A model generated the notes under the pieces. It made no database searches. It worked only from the letters and a program-made list of their open reading frames with translations, and was not told the DNA's origin. The translations under genes and the position numbers were made by a program. From Benincasa hispida (lineage: Eukaryota > Streptophyta > Magnoliopsida > Cucurbitales > Cucurbitaceae): a stretch of 64,000 bases of DNA. The DNA lies in contig NC_052357.1 of the NCBI RefSeq assembly GCF_009727055.1, positions 86,325,231 to 86,389,230 of the forward strand, given 5' to 3'. Of the stretch, positions 1 to 12,133 are shown in pieces (the stretch's first letter is position 1; the number at the start of each line of letters is the position of its first letter).

Positions 1-1960
1 GTCCCTATTTTTTCAAAAAAATAAATTAGTATTTTATCTTTTTTAGATGGGACAAAATCCTTTTAAGCGTGTTTGTTAACTGCGCAATTGATACCAAATA
101 AGAATCGAGTTTTCAATTCCCCTTATAAAATTGTAGTAAATCTATAAAATAAAGTTTAGAAAACGCTGACACAACAAATTTTATAAAATAAAAACTATAT
201 ATTTTAGAAATAAAAAATTAGGGAATTTTCAAAAATAAAAAATAAGAAAAATTATTTACAAAATTTAATAATCTTTTATTGAGGCTGATAGAAGCATATC
301 AGTGTTTATCAGTGATAGAAGCTAATGGAAGTCTATCATTGACACTATCAGTGATAGAAATTGATACAAGTTTATCACTGATAGACGTTGATAGAAGTCT
401 ATCATTAATAGAAGTTGATAGAAATCTACCAATGTTTATCAATTATTGAAATTGATATAAATCTATCATTGACACTATAGTGATAGAAATTGATACAAGT
501 TTATCATTGATAGACGTTGATAAAAATCTATCAGAATTTATCAATATTTTTTTTTTACTATTTACAAAATTTTAAAAGGGAAAATAAAGTGAGAGAGAGA
601 GAAAAATCTTTTTTTTTTAACAAAAACACTAGAAAGAGGGAGAAAACTTGAGAAAAATGAGAGAGAAAAAAATTAGCCTAAAGAGACAAATAAAATAAAA
701 TTGTATTATTTTATTTTTCTTATGATCATAGTTTAAAATTTCCATCGAAATCTAGAAATATCAAATAAAATTAAATTGTACTGATATTTGAGATTTCGAG
801 GGCTCAAAATTTTGATCGGGGAAATTTAGTTTTTCCTCCAATTTTGACGACAATTTCAAGAATATTCCGATTCCCCAATTTTGACGAAATTTCGAGAAAA
901 ATTTTATATATTTTTAATTAACTACATTAGCCAAGTTCAAGTTTTTCAATTTTGTGGTCCTAATTATACACAATTCCATAGTTTTATACACCAATGTCAA
1001 TTTTGAATTTTCAACTTTTCTCAAATTTTAGCTTTATTTTTTAGTTAAAACTTTCATTTTTAAAGAAATTGAATTTGAAAAATCACAAATATGACCTATA
1101 TTTATTTTAAAATCATTCAAACTTTTTTCATTAGATTTTCAAATCATTTCACCTCAAAATTGAATTGATGTGAGTTTTTTTTTCTTTTACCATCCAAAAT
1201 TTTCATAATTTTCACATCATTTCACTTCAAAATATTTCTAAACTTTATTATTTTGTAATTAATTTTCTATTTATTTTTTAAAATTTCGGCTCTCATATCA
1301 ACAATTACACATACATTTACAATAGGCATCTAAATATTGTTTTACTTTATAGAAATTGTTATTAGAAATGGTCAATTATAATCTAATTAAGCTACAACGA
1401 AAATTTCATTAATTAATTATAACAATTTTCATTAATTTCCATTAATATTTCCATAAAATCGAGACGTCGATATTTCGAACTTTGTTTATGACATTAAATC
1501 TTATTTATGTTCAACATTGATTCTCGTTACCTTTGAAAAGTAGGAAATTAATGGTTATAATATAAATATTTTATTTATGATTACGTTTTTGTTTGGATTA
1601 TTACATTGTAGTTTAAGACAATAAAATAGGTGTGCAAATTATATCATATAATTGTCTTTGAGTGTTTTTTAGACAATTAAATACTATTTTAAAACTTTAA
1701 ATTAAAAATTTGACATTTTTCAAAAATAAAAAGGTTAAAAATAGAAGAAGAAAATGAAATTTAAAAACAAAAACCATGGTCTCTCTATTCCATCTCAAGT
1801 ACAACCCACTCCCTATCCCTTTCAATTTTGGAGATTTTCAGCCATCATCCCATAATTTCATTTCTACTATTTTTTATTTTTTTATTTTTTTAAAAATATC
1901 TAAGGAAATCCAGTTCTCAAATTTTGATTGGTTGCCACAAATTGATATGGAAGAAGCCCA
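1..1960. other. AT-rich intergenic DNA upstream of the POR gene
   Basis: No reading frame here resembles a known protein. The stretch is very AT-rich, with many homopolymer A/T runs and one block of TGATAGA-type repeats (280-546). Nothing else could be assigned. Confidence 0.6.
280..546. repeat. TGATAGA-rich tandem/foldback repeat, 130-bp unit
   Basis: A unit starting TCTATCATTGACACTAT at 332 recurs at 462, an offset of 130 bp, with the second copy cut short near 546. Inside each unit the words TGATAGA and TCTATCA alternate, so the strand can fold back on itself repeatedly. Related TGATAGA/TCTATC words recur near 12,610, 53,620-53,700 and 55,680-55,710, so this is a dispersed family and not a single-locus satellite. 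Confidence 0.7.
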
Positions 1961-1964
1961 CACT

Positions 1965-2080
1965 TCACCAATTATCTTATCCTTTCTGATTTTTGGTATC
2001 TTAGAGCCATGACTCCTTTTTGTATGCAATTCCTTCTGATCTTTCTTCCTATATATACTCTCTCTAGATATTCTCTTCCA
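1965..2080 (+). promoter_or_regulatory. POR core promoter: TATA box and I-box-like light element
   Basis: A TATA box (TATATATAC) lies at 2050-2058, about 90 bp before the start codon, which places transcription start near 2080. At 1974-1982 the minus strand reads GGATAAGAT, which contains the GATAAG I-box core typical of light-regulated plant promoters. A light element fits a chlorophyll-synthesis gene. The TATA box is seen directly; the I-box role is inferred from its sequence. Confidence 0.6.
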
Positions 2081-2143
2081 AATGCTTAAGGTAATTTAAA
2101 ACCATCAATTTTCTGCTCTCTGGTTGCTCTTTTTTTTGTTCTA

Positions 2144-3838
2144 ATGGCTCTCCAAGCTGCTTCTCTGGTTTCCCCTGCTCTCTCTGTTCCTAAAGAGGTC
2201 TGTCTCTTTTTTTTTTTACACTTAAACATTGGAGACGTGTTTCTTGAATCTGGGTTGTGTTCATTTTGGTTTGACATGCATGTGGGTTTCTTTTTCTTTT
2301 TTTTGCAGGGTAAATCTAGTGTATGCTTGAAAGATTCTAGTTTGTTTGGGATTTCATTCTCAGACCAATTCAGTTCATCTACATTGAGGTGTAAGGTAGT
2401 GGGTGCTTCCAATTTGCTTTTCTTTTGCTCTTTTCCCTCCATTTAGTAGTGATGTGAGAATTTGTTGATTCATGATTGTATTAGATTGCATGTTGATTCA
2501 TGATTGTATTAGATTGCATGTTGATGGGATGGTTTGGTTTGGTTTGATTTGTTGGTTTTGTTTCACTTTCATTCAAGCTGAATTGTGGTGAACTTTATGT
2601 GTTTGACAAAATGCCAGAGAGAATTGAACCAGCAGATTGGTGCAATCAGGGCTCAGACAATTGCTACCACCACTCCAGCAGTCAACAAAGCTGCTCCAGA
2701 TGGGAAGAAAACTCTCAGAAAGGGTAGTGTTGTGGTTACTGGAGCCTCTTCTGGGTTGGGATTAGCAACAGCCAAGGCTCTGGCTGAAACTGGAAAATGG
2801 CATGTCATTATGGCTTGTAGAGACTTTCTCAAGGCTGAAAGAGCTGCCAAATCTGCTGGCATTAGCAAGGAAAACTACACTGTTATGCATTTGGACCTTG
2901 CCTCACTTGATAGCGTTCGCCAGTTTGTCGACAACTTCAGGCAGTCAGGCAGGCCACTTGATGTGCTGGTGTGCAATGCTGCTGTTTACCTCCCAACTGC
3001 TAAAGAGCCTACCTTCACTGCTGAAGGTTTTGAACTTAGCGTTGGAACTAACCATCTTGGTCATTTCCTCCTTTCTCGTTTGTTGTTAGAGGATTTGAAC
3101 AAATCTGATTACCCCTCAAGACGGCTCATCATTGTTGGATCGATAACCGGTACATTCTATTGTGGGTTGTGCTCAATCTCGTAATTGCCTTGTTGGTGTG
3201 CTGAATTTTGTATTTTTATGATCAGGGAACACAAATACCTTGGCTGGAAATGTACCTCCTAAGGCCAACCTTGGAGACCTTAGGGGACTTGCTGGAGGAT
3301 TAAACGGCCTAAACAGCTCATCGATGATCGACGGTGGTGAATTTGATGGTGCCAAGGCATACAAGGACAGCAAAGTATGCAACATGCTTACTATGCAAGA
3401 GTTCCACAGACGATTCCATGAGGAAACCGGCATCACATTTGCTTCCCTCTACCCCGGATGCATCGCTACAACTGGATTGTTCAGAGAGCACATTCCCTTG
3501 TTCAGATTACTTTTCCCTCCATTCCAAAAGTACATCACCAAGGGCTATGTTTCAGAAGAAGAAGCAGGAAAAAGACTTGCTCAGGTAACTTGAAACTTCA
3601 CCCATAGTCGGTGAAAACAATGTCAAATATTGTCTGGTCGTATATATTCGTTAAAGAATCTGATTGATTGCTTGTAATGCAGGTTGTGAGCGAGCCAAGC
3701 TTGACGAAATCGGGTGTGTATTGGAGCTGGAACAAGAACTCGGCTTCGTTTGAGAACCAGTTGTCTCAGGAAGCAAGTGATGTAGAGAAAGCTCGGAAAG
3801 TGTGGGAGCTTAGTGAGAAACTTGTTGGTTTGGCTTAA
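2144..3838 (+). CDS. POR: Light-dependent NADPH:protochlorophyllide oxidoreductase, chloroplast
   Basis: The gene has five exons: 2144-2197, 2309-2395, 2618-3149, 3226-3584 and 3683-3838. All introns are GT-AG and the joined frame gives 395 aa, close to the usual plant POR length of about 400. The enzyme reduces protochlorophyllide to chlorophyllide in light, using NADPH, at etioplast/thylakoid membranes. The first two exons and the start of the third give a Ser/Ala-rich, acid-poor N-terminus typical of a chloroplast transit peptide. The Rossmann motif TGASSGLG is at residues 88-95, NAAV is in exon 3, and the short-chain dehydrogenase catalytic pair is Tyr270/Lys274 (AYKDSK). The conserved C-terminus ([20 protein letters not shown]) is complete. 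I see no frameshift or lost key residue. The start was chosen because it follows the TATA box and opens [14 protein letters not shown]. The paralog type (A/B/C) is not resolved. Confidence 0.96.
2463..2525. repeat. 28-bp tandem duplication in POR intron 2
   Basis: The unit TGTTGATTCATGATTGTATT plus eight further bases occurs at 2463-2490 and again at 2491-2518. A 7-bp third start follows to 2525. It is wholly intronic, between exon 2 and exon 3. The copies look identical, so it is recent or a common polymorphism. Confidence 0.85.
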
Positions 3839-3984
3839 AATCTGAAGCCTGAAGTTCCTATGATGGTCTTTCATTGCTAAAACTGAAGCTCATTGTGAGT
3901 TGCGGGAGTTTGTAACTGTGATGTTGTGTTGTGTAAACAAATTTTCTGTTGTAAAAGTAGTTGGTTGACTTGAGTTTAGTCGTT

Positions 3985-3990
3985 AATAAA
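3985..3990 (+). terminator. POR polyadenylation signal
   Basis: The canonical AATAAA lies 147 bp after the POR stop codon, in T-rich 3' untranslated sequence. Confidence 0.6.
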
Positions 3991-5308
3991 ACTTGCAAAG
4001 TTCCAAACATTCTGGCATCTTGTCACATGTTTCTCTATCCAAGGTTGTATTTTAAACATTATGCCCTTCGTCAAACCAGTGAACCGTGTGAACAGATTAA
4101 ATACGTCATTGGGGTAGATGGCTTGTAGTATAGTATGGTAGTACCACGGTTGAGCACGATTTCTAGAACGTCTTCATTTGCTCTGATGTGCCTACTAAAA
4201 CAAGAGCCAAACATACCTACCTATCTCATGTCTCACTCTCATAGTATTAAATCAAGATCTTCAAGGATTCAATGTTGATATGAGGAGTGAATTCAACATT
4301 TTCATTGCATCTATGTAAAATATAAAATAAGTAATGACATTACTTTAAATTGTTTAAAAAATGTATAATGTTAATTTTATTAAATCAAATTCAGCTTTAA
4401 CTTTTTTTTGTTTTTATAAATTTTCTATTAATATCAATCGACGTCGATATGACGATATTTCCTCTACAATCTCACAAAATTGAAACCTAAACATTTTCCT
4501 CGATATCGACATTTTGAACTTTACTCTCCAAAATCTTTGAAACCGTATTGTAACTGTATTGTATCTCTCTTGACCTGAATACTCTTGAAATCGATCACTT
4601 TTCCTATCCTTTTCTTTCTTCATAAAATTGTTTTTTCTTAATTTTTGTAAGCCTAGTATTGTTCTGTCTATGAAAGCGCATTGAAAAAATTTTGGAACAT
4701 TAAAAAAATGAAATCATGAAATTAAAAAATAGTGTATTATATCATTTGGTCCTCTAAATATACACTATTTTTTAATTTCATGATTTCATTTTTTTAATGT
4801 TCCAAAATTTTCAGTCAAATTTCTACCAAACAAACATTTTTAAATTAGCTTCCGAATTTTTCAATTCAAATATCCAAAATGATGGTTTGAAAATTACACT
4901 TTCCTCTCTTTTTCCTTTTTAGTAATTGAAATTGATGGAATCTATATTTAACTAGAGACAATTGAGTTATAAAATTGAATAAAGCCAAGTTAGATATTTT
5001 ATGAAATAACATGCTACACCACTATTCATATATTTGATTTAATTGGGTCAGAATTTTACAGAAAAAGTTTAAAATGTTGAAAATAGCATTGAAACCTAAA
5101 AAATAATAGAGACAAAATTCCAGGGAAAAAAAAGGTATATATATACAAAATATTATATATATTAGACAATAGTCTGGAAAATCTCCTTACAGTACAAAAG
5201 GCCCAAAGAGACAAGTACAAACTCTACAATATCAAAATTCTAAAATGTTGTCAAGGTTCACTTGAACTTTGTACATTCCAGAAGTCTCAGGTAAGTTTTA
5301 AGAGAACT
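3991..5308. other. Intergenic stretch between convergent POR and LanC-like genes
   Basis: Apart from the foldback at 4682-4813, this AT-rich stretch shows no coding signal. The distal part, from about 5150 to 5308, is probably the 3' untranslated region of the minus-strand LanC-like gene, but no clear AATAAA was found for that gene. Confidence 0.5.
4682..4813. repeat. Near-perfect long foldback (53-bp arms, 24-bp loop)
   Basis: The left arm (4682-4736) and right arm (4761-4813) are reverse complements; the only difference is two extra A residues in the left arm. The loop is 4737-4760. It lies between the convergent 3' ends of the POR and LanC-like genes. It could be a small foldback MITE, a recent inverted duplication, or the stem of a small-RNA precursor. 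No target-site duplication was clear. Confidence 0.85.
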
Positions 5309-7723
5309 TTAGAGTTCATAAGATGGGAACTTTGCTGCATAAGGCTCAATCATGTCAAAAAAGAGATATGCCATTCCCCCAATTCCTTCAAACAAGGAAT
5401 AAGGGCTATCACCAGAATGCATTTTTCCTTCTGAAATTAGCGTTTGTGCATTCTGATGCAGAAAGCATGCAAATGCTTTGGCTCTGTACAAGTGTATGAA
5501 ATCACCGGTTAACCGGTAAAGTGAAAGAAACACATACGTGTTACCACTAATTCCATGGCAGATGCCGACCCGTTTCAGCAGACCACGGTTCCACACGACT
5601 TCCCCAGCATCCAATGCCGCTTGCAGAAACTCATCGTCTCCAAAAACCTGGTGTAGATGCATACATAGAGATGAATACTATGATTACTTGGATCTTTAGT
5701 AATACAGATCTAAAGACAAGAATGATAATGAATACCTCAGCTGCTTTTACGAGGGTAAGTGCAACCCCAGGAGCACCATGGCACCAGTGCACCAGACAGT
5801 CAGATTTGTTTCCTTCGCTCGAAGGATAATTACCACTTGGAAATCGATTTTTTATCATGTAACGTAACGTATTCTTGACATCCTCAACTTCATCTGGTTT
5901 CAGTTCCATGTTCATCAAGACATGCATGATTCCAGCCAGTCCATGGGCAGCACCCCAGTACTTCTTCCCATGCCATTCATACATCAATGGAGATTTCCTC
6001 TTCTTACCCAATCCTCTACCAGCCTCAATGACTTCATCCACCACTGATCTCTACCCAAAATGATAATCCATTAGATGAGGAATTCTGCAGATTCTCAAGT
6101 TAAGAAGGTCAAGTGAGAGTATGTGACCGACATGGCATACCATAATAGTGTTAGATATTGTGTTCCAACCAACATGCTTGTTTAGGAACAAACAGGCCCA
6201 TAGGAACCCTGCTCTGCCATATAGCAGTTCATTTGGTAAATCACTAGGTAGTTTGATCTGCTCTCACAGGCATATAAATGGGGTATTAAATTTCGTAAGC
6301 ATAGAAATGTAAGGAAGCCAACATGAAATCATTGGTGAAAGAGCATTACATCTTTAAACTTTTCCAAGTAATGATCGACTAGGCTTCCATCATTGGCGAG
6401 CTTTGCTGCAACTGCACCAAGAGCACAAACTCCAGCTTGGCCACAGATAAATGACACACGCCTGCAAGGAACGTGAAAAGGGATTGAGAACAGGATTGAC
6501 ACTTAAATTAGGAATGAGCTGAAATACATTCCAAATAACCAATTTCACCAGAACTAAGAATCAACACATATATCTCGACATCAGACAAGAAAGATTGGAT
6601 TGAGCTATACATTTTCATCTTTCATTTTGTAGCTTCAGAATTTGCATTTCAATCCTCAGAAATGCCTAATTTCACCAGAACTCCGAATCAACACATATAT
6701 CTCCACGTCAGACGAGAAAGATTGGATTAAACTATACATTTCCATCTTTTATTTTGTAGCTTCAAAATTTGCATTTCAATCCTCAGAAATTACCAATGTC
6801 ACAACTCAGTATCAACACATATATCTCCACATCAGACAAGAAAAATTAGATTGAACTATACATTTCCATCTTTTATTTTGTAGCTTCAGAATTTGCATCA
6901 GTCCTAAAAAATAACCAATTTCACCAGAACTCAAAATCAACACGTATATCTCCACATAGACAAAAATGATCAGATTGAACTATACATTTCCATCGGTTAT
7001 TTTGTAGTTTTAGAATTTCCATTGCAGTCCTCTAATTTGATTCAGTCTTATTAATAGTCCCTCTCAACAATTAACCATATTGATTTTATTTTTGACAAGG
7101 AACTGACTCTATCTCCACCATTCTTCATATTTACATAAACTCATTAAATACTCCATTGAAATTAACTTATTCACAAAATACAGGGACTATCCAAAAGATC
7201 AAACTAAAATACAAAGAACAAGACAAAACTTGGTACAGGAAAACACAATTGAAACGAAAAATTACCTCGAATTTCTAGATACAGACTCACAGGCAGTGAC
7301 AATCTCAGAACACAATTTGAGATCATTCTCATTTTTAGAAACTAGGTAGGATTTCAAAGCCAGGAAAGCCGTCCCTAATGCTCCAGTATACAAAGTATAA
7401 TCCTGCACATGCCTTCCACCCAACGCCCACGTCTCTCTCACGACCTAAAACTATAAATTTCAGACCAAAAAAGAAAGGAGCCCTAGAAAAGCATAAAACC
7501 TCCGGAAATTTCTGAAAACGAACCGAGTAACTAAAGGTACCGTTTCTTTGAGGTTGAGAGCTGTCTGTCTAAGGCGATCGGAAAGTGCAGCGTCGGGAAG
7601 TGGAAGGAGCTCTGTGGGAATGAGAGTGTGGTTGGCGGAATCGGAATCGGACGCTGCGAGTTGGTCCGCCGGTGATTCGGCAAGGGAGCGTGGCATCCGG
7701 TTTGGAAAGAAACGGTCGGACAT
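5309..7723 (-). CDS. LanC-like protein (LANCL/GCR2-like)
   Basis: The minus-strand gene has six exons: 7723-7541, 7444-7266, 6461-6350, 6257-6141, 6050-5736 and 5647-5309. All introns are GT-AG, and the joined frame gives 414 aa, the normal length for plant GCR2/GCL proteins. The LanC fold is a double ring of alpha helices around a zinc ion. The expected zinc ligands are present: Cys287 in WCHGAPG, and Cys332-His333 in GICHGISGN. A conserved AHGLAG motif is at residues 232-237, and glycine-rich inner-helix motifs (YTGALGTAF, ICGQAG, LYGRAGFLW, EGIGGMAYL) recur down the protein as in the family. Animal LANCLs add glutathione to dehydrated Ser/Thr residues. Plant members were once proposed as abscisic-acid receptors, which is disputed. 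The start is the first Met of the conserved N-terminus (MSDRFFPNRM). Intron 2 holds a four-copy tandem repeat. Confidence 0.93.
6541..7035. repeat. Four-copy ~125-bp tandem repeat in LanC-like intron 2
   Basis: Diverged copies begin at 6541, 6668, 6795 and 6917, giving periods of 127, 127 and 122 bp. Each opens AATTTCACCAGAACT or a variant and carries CAACACATATATCTCCAC and TTTTGTAGCTTCA. Copies 1 and 2 look most alike; copies 3 and 4 carry small deletions. The array accounts for most of the length of intron 2. Confidence 0.9.
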
Positions 7724-10462
7724 TTCTGCGCGTGGAGATGGTGGTTCCGATCTTCCCTGGAGAAAAGCTGAGTGACGCTAAGAAGTGCAGCAGCAAAGAG
7801 AGTGAGTGGAAGATTTCGGAAGCAGGTAAGCGGTTGCTGTTGATGATTCGGCTGCCGGAGCTAACACGTGTTCCTTGGTTAAAGTACTTATTTTCAGAAG
7901 TTAACGTGAGGATGTCGAGTGAAAGTTGGAATAGTGATTTTATAAAATTAGATTCAGGTATTGTTGATTTTAAAAAAAATCAAATTTACTTTTAGTTTTA
8001 AACATTTTAAAGTGATTTTTAAATATTTAATAGTGATTTTGAATTATTATGTTAATTGATTTTAGAAGTGAATGAAAAATTCGTACGGATGGGTCGAATT
8101 TTGAGACCTACTCGAAATTTGGTCCAACTTTCAAAGACATTTGAATTTTGACTTTTTGATGATGTCAGTGGCGTATAAAATGTCTGTTTAGTCCCCAAGA
8201 CACTCGATGTCGCACACGCATCGTAGATTCTCGCTCGTTCATCTCGTTTTGGACTCATTCATCTCGTTTTTCATCGGACAGATTGAACGTTTTAATTTTA
8301 AATTTCAGTCCGACGACTTCTTCTTCCTCTTCGTCTTCTTCTTCCTCTTTCTTTTGCCTTTTTTTTTTCTTCTTCTTTCTTCTTTTGGCTTTCTTTTTTT
8401 CTTCTTTCTAAATTCAAATGAAGAAAAAAAAATCAAAGGAAAAAACTACAAATTTAATGAGGAAAAGTTAGAGGAAGAAACAAGAGAAAGAAGTGGGAGG
8501 AAGAATTCAAAATAAAAGAAAAAATTAATGAAAAAATGATGGATAACAATGTTAATTGGGGAGCAAGATGAAGTAGCGAGAGGAACGAGATGAAGGAACG
8601 AAAGGAAAGAGCGAGAAATTTGTGTTTGCGTTTGGTTGTGTTTTGAAGTTAAAATGGTACTTTCCCATGCGATTGACGTTATCAGGAAACAAATTTTCAA
8701 GTGTTTTTTTAAAAGTGGGTCAAATTTCAATTCATACAAATTTCCCAAAATGAATTTAGTGTTATCCAATTACTCAAATATGTATTTTCTATTTAAGGAA
8801 CCATTATTTAACTAAATAATTATGGTAAATATCTATATCTATTTATTTTATTGTTAAATTCTTTTAATATTTTGAGTAAGGTGAAAGTTTATCATAGATA
8901 TTGAAAGAGAATTAAATATATATGTAATTATTTGTTTTATTAACAATTTAATGACATCTTTTGTTCCCGTATTTAAAATCTTTTTGAAAAATGATTTTAT
9001 GAATCTCAATAAGCTTTCTTCTTATTGTACTCTATGCTGGAATTTTTTCCTACCACCGGGAAAAGAGAGGCCGATCTCGGGTCAGAAATATTTCTATTTC
9101 ATCTTGCTTTTCACTAACGAACAAAACCTGAGACAGCGAGCCTCCTAGTCCCCGTGAGGAATAAACAAGGGATCCTAAAACAGAATAAAAGATCGGCTTC
9201 TTTCATTTGTGTAGGATAGCTAACTAACAATGTTTTAACAAAAACTAAATTGGACAACCATTTTGGGAGTGATTCTCGACCAATCAGTTAATAAAAATCA
9301 CCTATCAATTAATCCTCCAAAATCAATTTGAAATTATTTTAGATTTTTCTAAAATCAATTTTAGCTCATGCCAAACACCATTATTTTAAGTAAAAGTAAT
9401 TTTGGTGGTTTTGACCCTTTCAAAATCATTCCCAAACATATCCTAAATAGTCTTTGAAAGTAGAGAATTTTTTTACTATGATCTAATTAAAGTGGCATTA
9501 ATGTTCCATCCTAAAAAAAACAATGAAAACTAACTTATAGAAATGTCTCATCGATGGTAGTAGAGAGCATTGTGACTAGAGATGTCCATTTAATCCGCGA
9601 AATTGAAGCTCTACGAGATTCGCATCAAATGAGGTGAAAAATCCCCAATAAAATAGTTGATGGGAGAGGGAGCAAAGAAATTTTTTTTTTCCGAGACTAC
9701 ATTTCTCTATTTTAATTATATTTAATTTTCGTCATATATGAGTGTGGATTTTAACTATTTAATTAAAAAAAAAACTCATGATTTAAGTTGATTGATATTT
9801 TAACAAAATAATAATAAACAGTAAAAATTCTTTGTTAAAATCTGATCTCACGTATTTCTGTAAGTATCCCCGTCCCGAGAAATCCATGAAAAATTTTGCA
9901 AAAATGAGAAATGAAATGCATTCATCCTCATAAAATTCCCCACACACAAACCTTAAAATTGAACCTCTGTTTTGATCATTAGAAAAATTTTAGGCATTTT
10001 TTTCCGCTGCCAATTGAGCAGTTTCATATCCATGGTTTGAAACTTTTCATTGAATTTCAATAATGTGATTATAGATTAATGTGGCAATGATAAGATATGA
10101 CATCACCGTTTGATTAGGGTATCATCACAACTTTCACTTTGCGACGGTCAAAGAACAAAATGAAATCAAGCTCTTTCTTCCTATTTTCAAAGGTCAGAAA
10201 CTTCCAAACTCCATTCCGATCTCTGTCATCATATCATTTTGAATCCTTTTCAAGCTTTTGAGTGTTTTAAAATTTTGAATAAATTCGAGTTCTATTCAAC
10301 TAAGAAATATACAATTAGAGAAAGAAAACGGAGAAATATTGTAGTGCCGATAAGGTATTTGATATAATTCTTCGCAATGAAATATAATTGTTTTAACTCT
10401 AACAGGTAATGAGTTTATTTGTTTATTTACATATATGAAGAAGTAAGAAAGAAAAGAGAAAT
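7724..10462. other. Intergenic DNA between the LanC-like and TSJT1-like genes
   Basis: The first few hundred bases are the upstream region of the minus-strand LanC-like gene. A pyrimidine-rich (TTC)n tract lies at about 8318-8410. A block near 9030-9215 has a more balanced base composition than its surroundings and could be organelle-derived or an old element. No supported gene was found. Confidence 0.5.
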
Positions 10463-10468
10463 TTTATT
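10463..10468 (-). terminator. TSJT1-like polyadenylation signal
   Basis: The minus strand reads AATAAA here, about 115 bp past the stop codon of the TSJT1-like gene. Confidence 0.55.
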
Positions 10469-10582
10469 GTTTCAAATAATTACAAGCCATTGAAACTGAA
10501 AAAGGGATGTTAGGACTTAGAAAAGCTAAACTGTGAAAATGGTAGCAGCAACAACACACAGAGAAGAGAGAAATGTATGAGT

Positions 10583-11872
10583 CTAGTTTGTATCCCATTC
10601 AGCCCAGTTAGCTTCACTGCCTCTCCTCGGGATGCTGTTGACCCTTGTGTAAACATCAACCTTGAAATTAGCTCCGCACATGGCTCCTTCACTGTCAATT
10701 CTAGGCATTGCTTTCATCTTGTTCATTGGATGCTCAAAACTCATTAGACCTCCTTCACTGTGGAACATGCATCCTGCTCATTCATTCATTCAAAGCCATT
10801 TCTCAATTACACAATGTTTCCAAATCTAGTTCCTCATTAGGGGTGAACTAATGGAAAATCTCATCTAACTTGCACGTGTTCCTCAACGGTGAATTTGTTG
10901 TCTAAGCGAAGTTAGACAACAAATTCATTGTTTAAACACTTGCAGATCAGATGGTGCAATTTTCCTTGTCCAGTTTATTGTGGATTACCAGTTGGAAAAG
11001 GGGCATATGATTTAGCACAGCCTTCTTTGATGACATCCACATCGTCTGATATCACCACTGACCCATCTGCTGCAATTCCCCAATACAGCTTCACTCCCCC
11101 ATCAGCTCCCTGTTTAAGTGAACCTTATAATTTTGGGGAGAAAAAACCAATCCTAATGCATGAATAAGCAGAAAATAACGAAAAAACGCCACCCCCCACT
11201 CAAAAGGAAATCTATTTCCCTCGACCCACTAACAAAAACCTCAGCTTTTTAGACGTCTAATTTTTTGCCAAAAACTTACCAATGTCAAATTGCCACTTGG
11301 AAGAGGATGATATAAGATAAAAAGAGAGAGAGAGAATTATACCAAGGCAGCAAAAACAGCACCGGCCCTGCTATCATAAACAACAAAAGCAAAGCTGCCA
11401 TCAAGCTCCTTAAGGACCTGATCAGCTGGGTAAGGACCTCTGTCTCTAAGAGTCCTATACGCTTCAATCAAAAACATAGCCTCATTTGAGCCTTTTGATA
11501 GACCGTATTGCTTATTCAATGCACATAAATTGTTTAAACTTCCCAAGAACAGACAGTATATGTCATCAAACCCACAGAACAGCCTGCAAAATCACCCAAA
11601 TTAATCAAACCCAGAAAACCAATTAAGTAATCCATCCGTTAAAGCGTGAAATTAAATTACCTTTGGTGAATTGAAAAGGAACGATGAGGAGAAACATAAG
11701 CAAGAACAGCAGCTTGGCCAAAATTAACAGAGAAAGTGTTGTTAGGATGACGAGAAAGAAAGTCATTGAGTGTTTCTTGAGGTAGCTTAGGGGGCTTAGA
11801 GGCAGTGAAAGAGGCAGGGCTGTTAAGCTCTTCAGGTGGGTGTGCGAAAGTTTTGTGGAAAATAGCTAACAT
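10583..11872 (-). CDS. Stem-specific TSJT1-like / aluminium-induced protein with YGL and LRDR motifs
   Basis: The minus-strand gene has four exons: 11872-11661, 11583-11343, 11109-10989 and 10773-10583. All introns are GT-AG, and the joined frame gives 254 aa, the family's usual size. The two name-giving motifs are present: YGL at residues 97-99 (NKQYGLSKG) and LRDR at 116-119 (RTLRDRGPYP). The family (DUF3700) has a fold related to the glutamine-amidotransferase Ntn-hydrolase domain. This protein starts MLAIF, so it lacks the N-terminal Cys of active enzymes and is probably not a glutaminase. Members respond to aluminium, sugar starvation, auxin and dark in other plants; the precise biochemical role is not established. 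The C-terminus (RRGSEANWAEWDTN) is intact. The start is the family's conserved MLAIF, 73 bp downstream of a TATA box. Confidence 0.93.
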
Positions 11873-11944
11873 TTTGCATAAATGGAACTTACTGGATTCT
11901 CATCAAAATTTGAGAGAGGGAGAGAAGCTTATACAGAGTTTGCC

Positions 11945-11954
11945 TTATATATAT
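11945..11954 (-). promoter_or_regulatory. TATA box of the TSJT1-like gene
   Basis: The minus strand reads CTCATATATATAAGG, a strong TATA box ending 73 bp before the start codon at 11872. This implies a 5' leader of about 40 bases. Confidence 0.6.
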
Positions 11955-12104
11955 GAGCAAAAACAAGTATCTAAAAGAATAAAGAAAGGCAAATATGGTA
12001 CCAAATGTTGTGTAATTATTGTGGGCGTGGATTTTTGTGGGATGGGATGAGATGAGGGATAAGGTTCTCGTTTTTCAATGTGGCCTTATCCCTCTCTCTA
12101 TATG

Positions 12105-12133
12105 TTTTTTTTTTTTTTTTTTTTTTTTTTTTT
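12105..12133. repeat. Poly(T) tract of 29 bases
   Basis: An uninterrupted run of 29 T residues. Length in such runs is often unreliable in assemblies. Confidence 0.9.

Noticed and set aside
280..546. A CRISPR-like array of short repeats.
   Set aside because: The repeats are not evenly spaced by unique spacers, and this is plant nuclear DNA; it is a degenerate tandem repeat.
7548..7995. Plus-strand frames over the first exon of the LanC-like gene.
   Set aside because: They are antisense shadows of the minus-strand exon and have no homology sense of their own.
8207..8515. A Phe/Leu-rich frame that could be called a membrane protein.
   Set aside because: It is the translation of a (TTC)n pyrimidine tract.
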